A stretch of DNA of 64,000 nucleotides from UBA5429 sp942493315. Its GTDB lineage: Bacteria; Bacteroidota; Bacteroidia; Bacteroidales; WCHB1-69. A model generated the notes under the pieces. That model was not told where the DNA came from. It ran no database searches and saw nothing but the letters and a program-made list of their open reading frames with translations. A program made the translations under genes and the position numbers. The DNA is taken from assembly GCA_942493315.1 (NCBI GenBank), contig OW818690.1, positions 1,178,001 to 1,242,000 of the forward strand, given 5' to 3'. This document shows positions 42,357 through 50,212 of the stretch, piece by piece; within the stretch, counting starts at the first letter, position 1, and every line of letters begins with the position of its first letter.

Positions 42357-44645
42357 TTAGTATCTGGAATTTCTTCTGTCGCCTCTGTCACCGTCTCTTC
42401 TGTCCCTACTATCACGACCGCCGTCTCTTCTGTCTCTACCGCCATCTCTGCTGTCTCTGCCACCATCTCTACGTGGACGATCACCTTCAGGACGTGGAGC
42501 ACGTGGTGGTGCATCTACCCAACCTTCAGGTTTGTCTAATAAGATTCTATGAGAAAGTTTGTATTTTCCGGTTTTTTCATCTACAGCAATCAATTTAACT
42601 CTGATTTCATCACCCACTTTTAATACATCTTCTACATTTTCAACGCGTTTGTAAGCGATTTCAGAAACATGCAATAAAGCATCAACATTAGGAAGAATTT
42701 CAATAAATGCACCAAATGAAGTGATACTTTTTACTTTTCCTTCATAGATTTCTCCTACTTCAGGAACGGTAGTGATCGCTTTGATTCTCTTAACAGCTGC
42801 TTGAACATTGTCAAGGTTTGCAGAAGCGATATCAATAATACCCATACCGTCTTTTTCTTCAATGTTGATAACGGTATTGGTTTCACGTTGCATTTCTTGA
42901 ATAATTTTTCCACCAGGTCCAATTACAGCACCAATAAATTCTTTTGGAATAATAAGTTTTACAATACGTGGAACGAATGGTTTGTAGTCTTCTCTAGGTT
43001 CAGAGATCGCTTCTTCCATAATGCCTAAGATATGTAAACGACCCGCTTTAGCTTGTTCTAATGCTTCAGACATGATTTGAGAGGACAAACCGTTCACTTT
43101 GATATCCATTTGACAAGCAGTGATACCATCTCTGGTTCCACAAACTTTGAAGTCCATATCACCTAAGTGGTCTTCATCACCTAAAATATCGGAAAGAATA
43201 GCGTAGTTTCCTGTTTTTTCATCAGTAATCAAACCCATCGCAATACCTGAAACCGGTTTTTTGATTTTTACACCACAATCCATTAAAGCTAACGTACCGG
43301 CACAAACTGTAGCCATAGAAGAACTTCCGTTAGATTCTAAAATATCGGAAACGATACGAACGGTGTAAGGAAAATCGGTGCCATCAAATGGAATAACAGG
43401 TTTAAGAGCGCGGTGAGCCAAATTTCCGTGGCCAATTTCGCGTCTTCCTGCACTTCCTACTCTTTTTACTTCACCCACTGAGAAAGGAGGAAAGTTATAA
43501 TGTAACATAAAACGGCTGGTACCATCGATGATTGCACCATCAATATTTTGTTCATCTAATTTAGTTCCTAAAGTAACGCTGGTTAACGATTGTGTTTCAC
43601 CACGGGTAAAGATTGCAGAACCATGAACTGAAGGCAAATAACCGGTTTCGATCCAGATTGGACGAATTTGGTTTGTTGCTCTACCGTCCAAACGAATTCT
43701 TTCGTTTAAGATCATGGCGCGCATCGCATCGTATTGAACATCATGATAATATCTGCTGATCATTGCTTTTTTAGCATCCAATTCCTCTTCAGGAACAGTT
43801 GCTATAAATTCAGCAAGAATGGCATCAAATGCATCTAAACGTTCATGTTTAGCAGTTTGAGCTTTAGCAATTGCATAAACTTTATCATAAGTAGCATCAT
43901 AAACCATCTGACGAAGTTCATCGTCGTTATTTTCATGATTATATTCTCTTTTTGGATTTGCTTTTTCCACTTTTGCAGCCAAATCGATTTGAGCTTGACA
44001 TTGAACTTTGATCGCTTCGTGAGCAAAAACCAAAGCATCAACCATGTCAGCTTCAGAGATCTCTTTCATTTCACCTTCTACCATCATAATGTTGTCCATT
44101 GTAGCGGCAACGATCATGTCGATATCTGAGTTTTCTAAATCTTCAACAGTTGGGTTGATAATAAACGCACCGTTAACTCTACCAACTCTTGCTTCAGAAA
44201 CAGGTCCTTCGAATGGAATGTTAGAAACAGCGAGAGCAGAAGATGCTGCTAAGCAAGCCAATGCATCAGGAAGGTTATTTTTATCACCTGAAATCAAATA
44301 AAGCAATACTTGAGTTTCAGCGTGGAAGTTGCTGGGGAATAAAGGTCTTAAAGCACGGTCAACCAAACGTGAAATGAGAATTTCATATTCAGAAGGGCGC
44401 GCTTCTCTTTTAAAGAATCCGCCTGGGAATCTACCCACTGCGGCATATTTTTCTTGATACTCCACTTGAAGTGGCATAAAATCTGTATTTTCTACAGCAT
44501 CTTTTTTGGCACAAACGGATGCCAAAATCATGGTGTCACCCATTTTAACAACAACTGAACCATCTGCTTGTTTGGCTAATTTTCCGGTTTCAATGGAAAT
44601 TTCGCGACCGTCTCCAAGAGTGAAAGTATGTGTAATTCCGATCAT
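42357..44645 (-). CDS. pnp: Polynucleotide phosphorylase with Arg/Gly/Asp-rich tail
   Basis: 762 residues from the ATG at 44645 (MIGITHTFTLGDG). Two RNase PH-like domains (GDTMILASVCAKKD; FTRGETQSLTSVTLG), the KH domain (FIGAVIGPGGKIIQEMQ) and the S1 domain (GEIYEGKVKSITSFGAFIEI) are in the normal order. A tail of about 50 residues made of RDGGRDSR-type repeats follows the S1 domain and is probably disordered and RNA-binding. The enzyme degrades RNA 3' to 5' by phosphorolysis. It follows rpsO, as in many bacteria, across a terminator at 44713. Confidence 0.97.
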   Translation of the reverse strand: MIGITHTFTLGDGREISIETGKLAKQADGSVVVKMGDTMILASVCAKKDAVENTDFMPLQVEYQEKYAAVGRFPGGFFKREARPSEYEILISRLVDRALRPLFPSNFHAETQVLLYLISGDKNNLPDALACLAASSALAVSNIPFEGPVSEARVGRVNGAFIINPTVEDLENSDIDMIVAATMDNIMMVEGEMKEISEADMVDALVFAHEAIKVQCQAQIDLAAKVEKANPKREYNHENNDDELRQMVYDATYDKVYAIAKAQTAKHERLDAFDAILAEFIATVPEEELDAKKAMISRYYHDVQYDAMRAMILNERIRLDGRATNQIRPIWIETGYLPSVHGSAIFTRGETQSLTSVTLGTKLDEQNIDGAIIDGTSRFMLHYNFPPFSVGEVKRVGSAGRREIGHGNLAHRALKPVIPFDGTDFPYTVRIVSDILESNGSSSMATVCAGTLALMDCGVKIKKPVSGIAMGLITDEKTGNYAILSDILGDEDHLGDMDFKVCGTRDGITACQMDIKVNGLSSQIMSEALEQAKAGRLHILGIMEEAISEPREDYKPFVPRIVKLIIPKEFIGAVIGPGGKIIQEMQRETNTVINIEEKDGMGIIDIASANLDNVQAAVKRIKAITTVPEVGEIYEGKVKSITSFGAFIEILPNVDALLHVSEIAYKRVENVEDVLKVGDEIRVKLIAVDEKTGKYKLSHRILLDKPEGWVDAPPRAPRPEGDRPRRDGGRDSRDGGRDRRDGGRDSRDRRDGDRGDRRNSRY

Positions 44646-44712
44646 TTTCTTAATTTTAAAATTTGTTTTCTTTTGTTTTGCGTACATCTGAAAGGGATAC
44701 CCCCTTTATAAT

Positions 44713-44745
44713 GAAAAAAAAGGCAATTACGAACGAATTGCCTTT
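44713..44745 (-). terminator. Intrinsic terminator between rpsO and pnp
   Basis: On the minus strand AAAGGCAATT and AATTGCCTTT enclose a 6-7-base loop and are followed by a T-run. No -7 box is seen between here and pnp, so pnp may depend on read-through. A small hairpin (AAAGGG/CCCTTT) lies at 44692-44707 in the pnp leader. Confidence 0.7.
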
Positions 44746-44767
44746 CTTAGAGACTGCTGTAAAGCTG

Positions 44768-45037
44768 TTATTTTCTTAAGCCTAACTTTTTGATAAGCTC
44801 TCTGTAACGTTCGATATCTTGTTGTTTCAAATATTCCAATAATTTTTTTCTTTTACCTACTAGAGCAATCAAAGATCTCTTAGTTGATAAATCTTTTTTG
44901 TTTTGTTTTAAATGTTCAGTAAGATGTTTGATTCTTACTGTAAAAAGTGCCACTTGGCTTTCTGGTGAACCGGTATCAACTGCAGATTTGCCATATTCTT
45001 TAAAGATCTCTTGTCTAACTTCTGGTGTTAAATACAT
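44768..45037 (-). CDS. rpsO: 30S ribosomal protein S15
   Basis: 89 residues from the ATG at 45037 (MYLTPEVRQEIFKEYG), the standard S15 length. DTGSPESQVALFTVRIKHLTEHLK and the C-terminal RRxLL-like KRSLIALVGKRKKLLEYL are conserved; S15 binds the central domain of 16S rRNA early in assembly. The promoter is at 45083-45091. It is linked to pnp, as in E. coli. Confidence 0.97.
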   Translation of the reverse strand: MYLTPEVRQEIFKEYGKSAVDTGSPESQVALFTVRIKHLTEHLKQNKKDLSTKRSLIALVGKRKKLLEYLKQQDIERYRELIKKLGLRK

Positions 45038-45082
45038 AATAATTGTCTCTTTTTTAATATTTTCCTTAATTTTTTTCGAGGT

Positions 45083-45091
45083 GCAAAAATA
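45083..45091 (-). promoter_or_regulatory. -7 box for rpsO
   Basis: The minus strand reads TATTTTTGC, 45 bases upstream of the rpsO start. Confidence 0.55.
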
Positions 45092-45148
45092 CAATTTTTT
45101 TTAATACAAATGAAATATTTTTTTTATATTTTAAAAGAACTAAAAAAT

Positions 45149-45183
45149 GTCTAAAGTCAAACGTCCAAAGTCCAATGTCAAAA
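45149..45183. repeat. GTCNAAA degenerate heptamer array
   Basis: Five consecutive 7-base units (GTCTAAA, GTCAAAC, GTCCAAA, GTCCAAT, GTCAAAA). It lies between the divergent rpsO and thioesterase genes, next to the larger TT(C/T)TTAC array. Confidence 0.6.
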
Positions 45184-45216
45184 CATAAAAATCATACAAC
45201 AAAGATTATACTTACT

Positions 45217-45374
45217 TCTTACTTTTTACTTCTTACTTTTTACTTTTTACTTTTTACTTTTTACTTCTTACTTTTTACTTCTTTCTTACTTTTTACTTCT
45301 TACTTTTTACTTCTTACTTTCTTACTTCTTACTTCTTACTTTTTACTTCTTACTTTTTACTTCTTACTTTTTAC
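45217..45374. repeat. TT(C/T)TTAC heptamer array, about two dozen units
   Basis: TTCTTAC and TTTTTAC units mixed in tandem, with a few 6- or 4-base slips. It ends about 40 bases before the thioesterase -7 box. The reverse complement of the same unit forms the array at 48751-48841, so inverted copies bracket the thioesterase and beta-mannosidase genes. The hydrophobic open frame through this stretch is a by-product of the repeat. Confidence 0.9.
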
Positions 45375-45414
45375 TTCCCTTTTACCTTTTGCCCTTCGCC
45401 ATTCGCCTTTTTTG

Positions 45415-45423
45415 TATCTTTGC
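45415..45423 (+). promoter_or_regulatory. -7 box for the thioesterase gene
   Basis: TATCTTTGC, 15 bases before the ATG, with a TTTG at 45388-45391 as a possible -33. It lies just beyond the end of the repeat array. Confidence 0.6.
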
Positions 45424-45438
45424 AAACAAAAAATAGAA

Positions 45439-46185
45439 ATGAGCATCATCTATCAAACTGAAGCCGAAGTGAATGGTTTCGATATCGATTTCAGACACAA
45501 TATTCACATATACAGACTTTTACATCTTATTCATGAAGCCGCCGGACAACATGCCAAAGTGTTGAATAGAGGTTGGGACGATTTGCATCAGGATGGACTT
45601 TTCTGGGCATTATCAAAAGTACACGTTGTCGTGCATCAGTATCCGAAATGGAATGATAAAATAACCATTCAAACCTGGCCAAAAGCTCATGAAACACTCG
45701 TTTTTCTCAGAGATTATGAAGTTTTTAGTGAAAAAGGGGATCTTTTGGTTTCTGCTTCCTCTGAATGGATGATTGTTGATTTTCGGGTTAACCGAATCAT
45801 GCGGATGGATCAAATGAGTATACATATCGACTTTCCGGAACAAAAACATGCTTTACAAAACAGAGTTCCCAAGTTAAAAAGAGTTGATTTTCCTGAACAT
45901 CCCGCATTTCATCAAGTTCTGATTTCGGAACTCGATATGAATGATCACGTTAACAATGTTAATTATGCGAAATGGATGATAGACCAGTTTGACTATACTT
46001 TCTATAAAAAACATACATTAAAAGAGATTGTTGTGAACTATTCCTATCAGTTAAAGGCAGAAGAACAATATACTTTTGCTACGGAGCAAACCGATTCGCT
46101 TGCTTTTAATGCTACTATATATAATCAAGAAAAAAAAGAAATTTGCAAAATTTCTACTCTATGGGTCGATAATTCAAAGATTTAA
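45439..46185 (+). CDS. Acyl-[acyl-carrier-protein] thioesterase (FatA-like)
   Basis: 248 residues from the ATG at 45439; the frame upstream is repeat DNA. It is a double-hotdog thioesterase. The first half has LHLIHEAAGQHAKVLNRGWDDL and the second has the conserved ELDMNDHVNNVNYAKWMID, in which the N-x-H-x-N-N pattern carries the catalytic residues of FatA/FatB-like enzymes. It releases free fatty acids from ACP in the cytoplasm. Its TAA overlaps the ATG of the beta-mannosidase gene by one base. Confidence 0.9.
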   Translation: MSIIYQTEAEVNGFDIDFRHNIHIYRLLHLIHEAAGQHAKVLNRGWDDLHQDGLFWALSKVHVVVHQYPKWNDKITIQTWPKAHETLVFLRDYEVFSEKGDLLVSASSEWMIVDFRVNRIMRMDQMSIHIDFPEQKHALQNRVPKLKRVDFPEHPAFHQVLISELDMNDHVNNVNYAKWMIDQFDYTFYKKHTLKEIVVNYSYQLKAEEQYTFATEQTDSLAFNATIYNQEKKEICKISTLWVDNSKI

Positions 46186-48754
46186 TGATTAATAAATATG
46201 AAAACAAAATCAGTTTATTCGGGATTCTTTTCCTATCTTTATTCATTTTTACATCCTGTAAAAAAACATCTGTTCCTTCGCATGAAGTAAGAGGTTACTC
46301 ACATCAGATAGTTTGAAATGGGTTGTTACCTATAAAGGAAAAAATTATCCTGCAACAGTTCCGGGAACAATCCATAACGATTTGAAAGACAATGGTATTA
46401 TTGAAGATCCATTTTACAGAAACAATGAAAACAGTGTCCAATGGGTTTCTAATAAAGTATGGATTTATACCGCTATTTTTGATAAAGGAAGCATAGGTTT
46501 ATATGAAAATGGAGCTTTTGTTTTTGATGGATTAGACACCTACGCAGAAGTTTTTTTAAACGGAGAACAACTCAAAGCTGAAGATGGAACGAAACAAACA
46601 AATAACATGTTTAGACAGTGGCGCTTTATCCTTCCTAAAAATCTGAAAGAAACGGACAATATTCTGACAGTTAAGTTTTCCCCATCCGTTCCAAAAGAGG
46701 TTGCTGCTGCACAAAAAATTCCCTATAAACTTCCCGATAACAGAGTCTTTTCCAGAAAAGCACCTTATCAAACAGGTTGGGATTGGGGTCCAAAATTGAT
46801 CACCTGCGGAATCTGGAAAAAGGTGTATTTCGATCTATGGAACGGTTTCACCATAGATAACATTCAGTTAAAACAAACCGAATTATCCAAAAGAAAAGGG
46901 GTTGTAGAAGTGGCTTCCACAATTTATGCCTCTAAAAGTGAAAAAGTTGATTTGAATTTTTATGTGGATGGAAGTAAAATAGGTTCAAAAAGTGTTTCTC
47001 TGAAAGCAGGAAAAAATGTGATTAAAGAACCTGTTAAAGTGAGAAATCCTGAGTATTGGTGGCCTGCCGGAATGGGGAGCCATAAGCTCTATACCGTAAA
47101 AGTAGAAGTTGAAAATGATCGATATTATACTTCAAAAGAGGACAAGTGGGGATTCAGAACCATCGCTTTAAAAAAAGAGAAAGATAACATTGGAGAATCG
47201 TTTGAGTTTATTATAAATGGGATTCCGGTATTTATGAAAGGGGCAAATTGGATTCCGGTTCATAGTTTTCCAACAGAAAAAGAGAATAATCAAAGATATA
47301 AAGATCTCTTATTATCCGCAAAAGAGGCCAATATGAATATGATTAGAGTCTGGGGTGGCGGAATCTATGAGAATGATCGTTTTTATGAGCTTTGTGATGA
47401 ATTAGGGTTACTGGTATGGCAGGATTTTATTTTTGCTTGTGCTCTTTATCCCGGAGATCAGGCATTCATCCATAATGTAACCAAAGAAGCAGAGTATCAG
47501 ATACAAAGATTACGAAACCATCCTTCATTAGCTTTGTGGTGCGGTAACAATGAAGTTAAAAACGGTTGGGATGACTGGGGATGGAAAGATGCCTATTCCA
47601 AAGAAGTGCAACAAGAGATCGGCAATAATCTTAAGAATCTTTTCAATCGCCTACTCCCTCGATTGGTTGCGCAACATGACAACAGACCTTATCATCCTTC
47701 CTCACCGGAATGGGGATGGGGACATCCGGAATGTTTAACATCAGGAGATTCTCACTATTGGGGTGTTTGGTGGGGGGAGGAACCTTTCGAAGTGTGGGGC
47801 TCTAAAACCGGTCGTTTTATGTCCGAATATGGTTTTCAGGCTTATCCTGAAATCTCTACTATTGAGAAATTCACCCTTCCTTCTGATCGGAATCTCAACT
47901 CTATTGTGATGAGAAATCATCAAAAACATCCAAGAGGAGTGCAGATCATCAAAAAAGCGATGCAACAATACGCTTTCATTCCCGACTCATTACACGATTT
48001 TGTATATGTAAGTCAATTGGTGCAAGCTTACGGAATCGGAGAAGCTATTGAAAAACACCGCATGAAAAGGCCTCATTGTATGGGCACTTTGTATTGGCAG
48101 CTCAACGATTGCTGGCCGGTAGCATCATGGAGTAGCATCGATTACTATGGCAATTGGAAAGCCTTGCACTACAAAGTGAGAGAAAAATTTGCCCCAACGA
48201 TCATTGCAACGGATAAAAAAGATTTGCAAACGTATGATATCTATATCGTTACGGACTTATTGAAAAAAATGGAGGGACAATTAATCATAGAAGAGTGCAC
48301 CTATACCGGACAGATTTTGCATCAGGAAACCCATTCCATTCAAGTAAAGCCCAATACATCTACATTTGTTTTTACCTACCATTCCAATCCTGAAGCAGCA
48401 GAATCAAAATATCTAAAAGTAACCTTTAAAGACCAAAAAGGAAAAACTATAGCACAAAAAGTGGAGCTTTATGATATGACCTTTATTCCCAATGAAGCCA
48501 AAAACTTCCATTATGAAGTGGCCAAAAAAGGTGCCAAATATGAGATCACATTCACCACAGATTACTACATGAAAGGGATCATGATCTCTACGACTCCCAA
48601 TATAAAAGGCAAATATTCAGATAATTACTTTGATCTATTGCCCGGAGAAACCCGAAAAGTGGTATTTACACCCGCAAAATCATCTTCAAAACCGATCACT
48701 TTTGGAGTAAAAACGTACAATGAAGTAGGTGCCAAATTGTTTCAAATAAAGTAA
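46185..48754 (+). CDS. GH2 beta-mannosidase-like lipoprotein, apparent frameshift after the signal peptide
   Basis: The main frame (46313-48754, 813 codons from a TTG) is a glycoside hydrolase family 2 beta-mannosidase: N-terminal sugar-binding fold (ATVPGTIHNDLKDNGIIEDPFY), acid/base Glu414 in CGNNEVKNGW and nucleophile Glu505 in FMSEYGFQ, numbered from 46313. It lacks an export signal. In another frame, an ATG at 46185 that overlaps the thioesterase stop encodes a lipoprotein signal (ISLFGILFLSLFIFTSCKK) and ends at a TGA at 46314. One missing base between about 46286 and 46313 would fuse the two into a lipoprotein that trims mannosides. The stop codon lies in the first unit of a GTAA(A/G)AA array. 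Confidence 0.8.
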
Positions 48755-48841
48755 AAAGTAAGAAGTAAGAAGTAAAAAGTAAGAAGTAAGAAGTAAAAAG
48801 TAAGAAGTAAAAAGTAAAAAGTAAGAAGTAAGAAGTAAAAA
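48751..48841. repeat. GTAA(A/G)AA heptamer array starting at the beta-mannosidase stop codon
   Basis: Thirteen exact 7-base units of GTAAAAA or GTAAGAA. The TAA of the first unit (48752-48754) is the stop codon of the gene. The unit is the reverse complement of that at 45217-45374. A looser stretch with CTCTGTGA-like repeats follows to about 48905. Confidence 0.95.
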
Positions 48842-48946
48842 GTCTGCGGTCTGATGTCTTTTTCTTGTGACCTCTGTGATATTTTTCTTAGAGTTCTTTG
48901 AGGTAAAAAAATAATGATCAAAAAAAAATAAATAATAAAAAAGTTA

Positions 48947-48955
48947 TATATTTGT
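48947..48955 (+). promoter_or_regulatory. -7 box upstream of the 48985 and 49060 genes
   Basis: TATATTTGT, matching the consensus, 29 bases before a possible small leader frame. Confidence 0.45.
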
Positions 48956-48984
48956 CTCATATAAAACAACGTTGAAATAGTTTG

Positions 48985-49053
48985 ATGAATTTAAACGGAA
49001 ATGGGATGGATTTTTTCTTACATGAAGAGATGACAAGAACAAAAGCAGAATAG
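48985..49053 (+). CDS. Possible 22-residue leader peptide
   Basis: An ATG 29 bases after a -7 box opens a short frame, MNLNGNGMDFFLHEEMTRTK followed by AE, ending 6 bases before the gene at 49060. Only position supports it; it may be a chance frame. Confidence 0.2.
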   Translation: MNLNGNGMDFFLHEEMTRTKAE

Positions 49054-49059
49054 TTCAGT

Positions 49060-49626
49060 ATGAAAAACAAAATAAGGTATATCGTTTTAATATATATTTC
49101 TCTTTTTTGGGGATTGAATACATTTGCTCAAATTGAAATTGATTCTAATACTAATAACATAAATGTAGATTTTTCTTTTGAACGACAATTAGAAGAATTG
49201 GATAAACCAGAAATAATGTCTGATCCCCCTGAGTGTCATTTAGGTATAATAAAAGAAGAAAATTCAACACCAATTATTGACGCAACTGATGAAATAATAA
49301 ACAAAACGGGTAGTATAATTGCAATTATTCAATTTGATACTAATTTGATAAAAAATAAAGTATATATTCCGGTTTCTATTTCAATTGAATCAATATATTC
49401 TTATGAGTCAAATAATTATACTATTATTTATTCAAAGAATAATATTTTATCACTCTCTAATGAGAATCTTCAAAGAAAAATTGAAAAAAGAATTAAAAAA
49501 AATCAAGCATATTTATTAAAAATTGTACAAAAATGGAAATTTGTGCCTAATTATAAGATAAATGATGAATATTGTGATCCCAAAACTGATTCTTATTGGT
49601 TTATTTTGCCAGTAGAATTTAAATAA
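49060..49626 (+). CDS. Secreted protein of unknown function, weakly TonB-C-terminus-like
   Basis: 188 residues with a signal peptide ending NTFAQ. The last 50 residues (VQKWKFVPNYKINDEY...WFILPVEFK) loosely resemble the TonB C-terminal fold, where W-(K/R)-F-x-P is followed by an insert and a closing strand, but there is no membrane anchor or proline-rich linker. No other motif is visible. It is followed by a small membrane protein 19 bases later. Base composition is even more AT-rich than in the neighbours. Confidence 0.5.
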   Translation: MKNKIRYIVLIYISLFWGLNTFAQIEIDSNTNNINVDFSFERQLEELDKPEIMSDPPECHLGIIKEENSTPIIDATDEIINKTGSIIAIIQFDTNLIKNKVYIPVSISIESIYSYESNNYTIIYSKNNILSLSNENLQRKIEKRIKKNQAYLLKIVQKWKFVPNYKINDEYCDPKTDSYWFILPVEFK

Positions 49627-49645
49627 TAGGTTGAAATTTGTTACT

Positions 49646-49897
49646 ATGAAAAACGATATTTTTCTTATTTCACCATTATTCTTTATAACATTTGTAATTG
49701 TTTCAGTATATTTTTTATGTCTTTATGCATTTGTTTTAGATAAAGAGGATAAAAAAAAATTCTATTCAGTTACCAATTTGTTTAAGCTAATTATTATATT
49801 TAAACGTACAAAAAAAATAAAGTATTTGATTTTATTCTTTATTAGTATTTTAATGTTATTTTTGTTTTTCTTTGTTTTTATAATTGAAATTCATTAA
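49646..49897 (+). CDS. Small membrane protein, two helices, unknown function
   Basis: 83 residues from the ATG at 49646 (MKNDIFLISPLFF). Two hydrophobic helices (about residues 4-26 and 58-80) flank a basic loop (KEDKKKFYSV, FKRTKKIKY), so both ends probably face the periplasm and the loop faces the cytoplasm. No family is recognised. Likely co-transcribed with the secreted protein at 49060. Confidence 0.45.
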   Translation: MKNDIFLISPLFFITFVIVSVYFLCLYAFVLDKEDKKKFYSVTNLFKLIIIFKRTKKIKYLILFFISILMLFLFFFVFIIEIH

Positions 49898-50025
49898 AAT
49901 ATACAATAATCGCCACCAACCTTTTATTAGCATAGCAAAAATCAGTTCTCCAAATACAAGACACTATTAGAAATCTCGCTGAGACCGCTGAGTTCGCAGA
50001 GAACCTTTTCCCCCATTCTCGCAGC
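49898..50025. other. Gene-free stretch, no clear feature
   Basis: No gene or structural RNA is visible. A loose repeat around 49978-50003 (CGCTGAGACCGCTGAGTTCG) has the look of a worn short-period array. The ordered arrays start at 50026. Confidence 0.5.
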
Positions 50026-50123
50026 CATTGACTATCGACCATTGACCATCGACCATTGACCATCGACCATTGACCATCGACTATTGACCATCGACCATTG
50101 ACCATCGACTATTGACCATCGAC
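50026..50123. repeat. (C/T)AT(C/T)GAC heptamer array, 14 units
   Basis: Fourteen exact units of the same family as at 31128 and 31875, on the same strand. CATCGAC alternates with CATTGAC or TATTGAC almost throughout, giving an effective 14-base period. It lies between convergent gene ends. Confidence 0.95.
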
Positions 50124-50126
50124 CTT

Positions 50127-50154
50127 TTCGAACGTCGAACGTTTAAAGTCTTAC
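50127..50154. repeat. GTCGAAC-type degenerate heptamers
   Basis: Four 7-base units in register (TTCGAAC, GTCGAAC, GTTTAAA, GTCTTAC). Similar in style to the GTCNAAA array at 45149-45183. Confidence 0.45.
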
Positions 50155-50177
50155 CTCTACCAACTCACATCAACAAA

Positions 50178-50212
50178 TTAGCTTATTAGCTTATTACCAT
50201 ATTAGCTTATTA
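50178..50212. repeat. TTAGCTTA octamer array starting at the deiminase stop codon
   Basis: Four 8-base units (TTAGCTTA, TTAGCTTA, TTACCATA, TTAGCTTA), then TTA, which is the stop codon of the minus-strand deiminase gene. Read from that gene the unit is TAAGCTAA, as at 37482-37513. Confidence 0.75.

Noticed and set aside
42272..42539. Small frames rich in Val/Thr/Glu or Ser/Val opposite or beside the pnp tail
   Set aside because: Shadows of the repetitive codons of the RDGGRDSR tail; the tail frame continues directly from the S1 domain.
45175..45438. N-terminal extension of the thioesterase made of FYFLLFTSYFLLLT-like repeats
   Set aside because: It is the translation of the TT(C/T)TTAC array. 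A -7 box at 45415-45423 and a family-like start at 45439 show where the gene begins.
48742..48969. Minus-strand frame with FYFLLLT repeats
   Set aside because: By-product of the GTAA(A/G)AA array; no start signal or family resemblance.
49878..50105. Minus-strand frame with VDGQWSMVNGRW repeats
   Set aside because: By-product of the (C/T)AT(C/T)GAC array at 50026-50123; the repetition comes from the 7-base unit.
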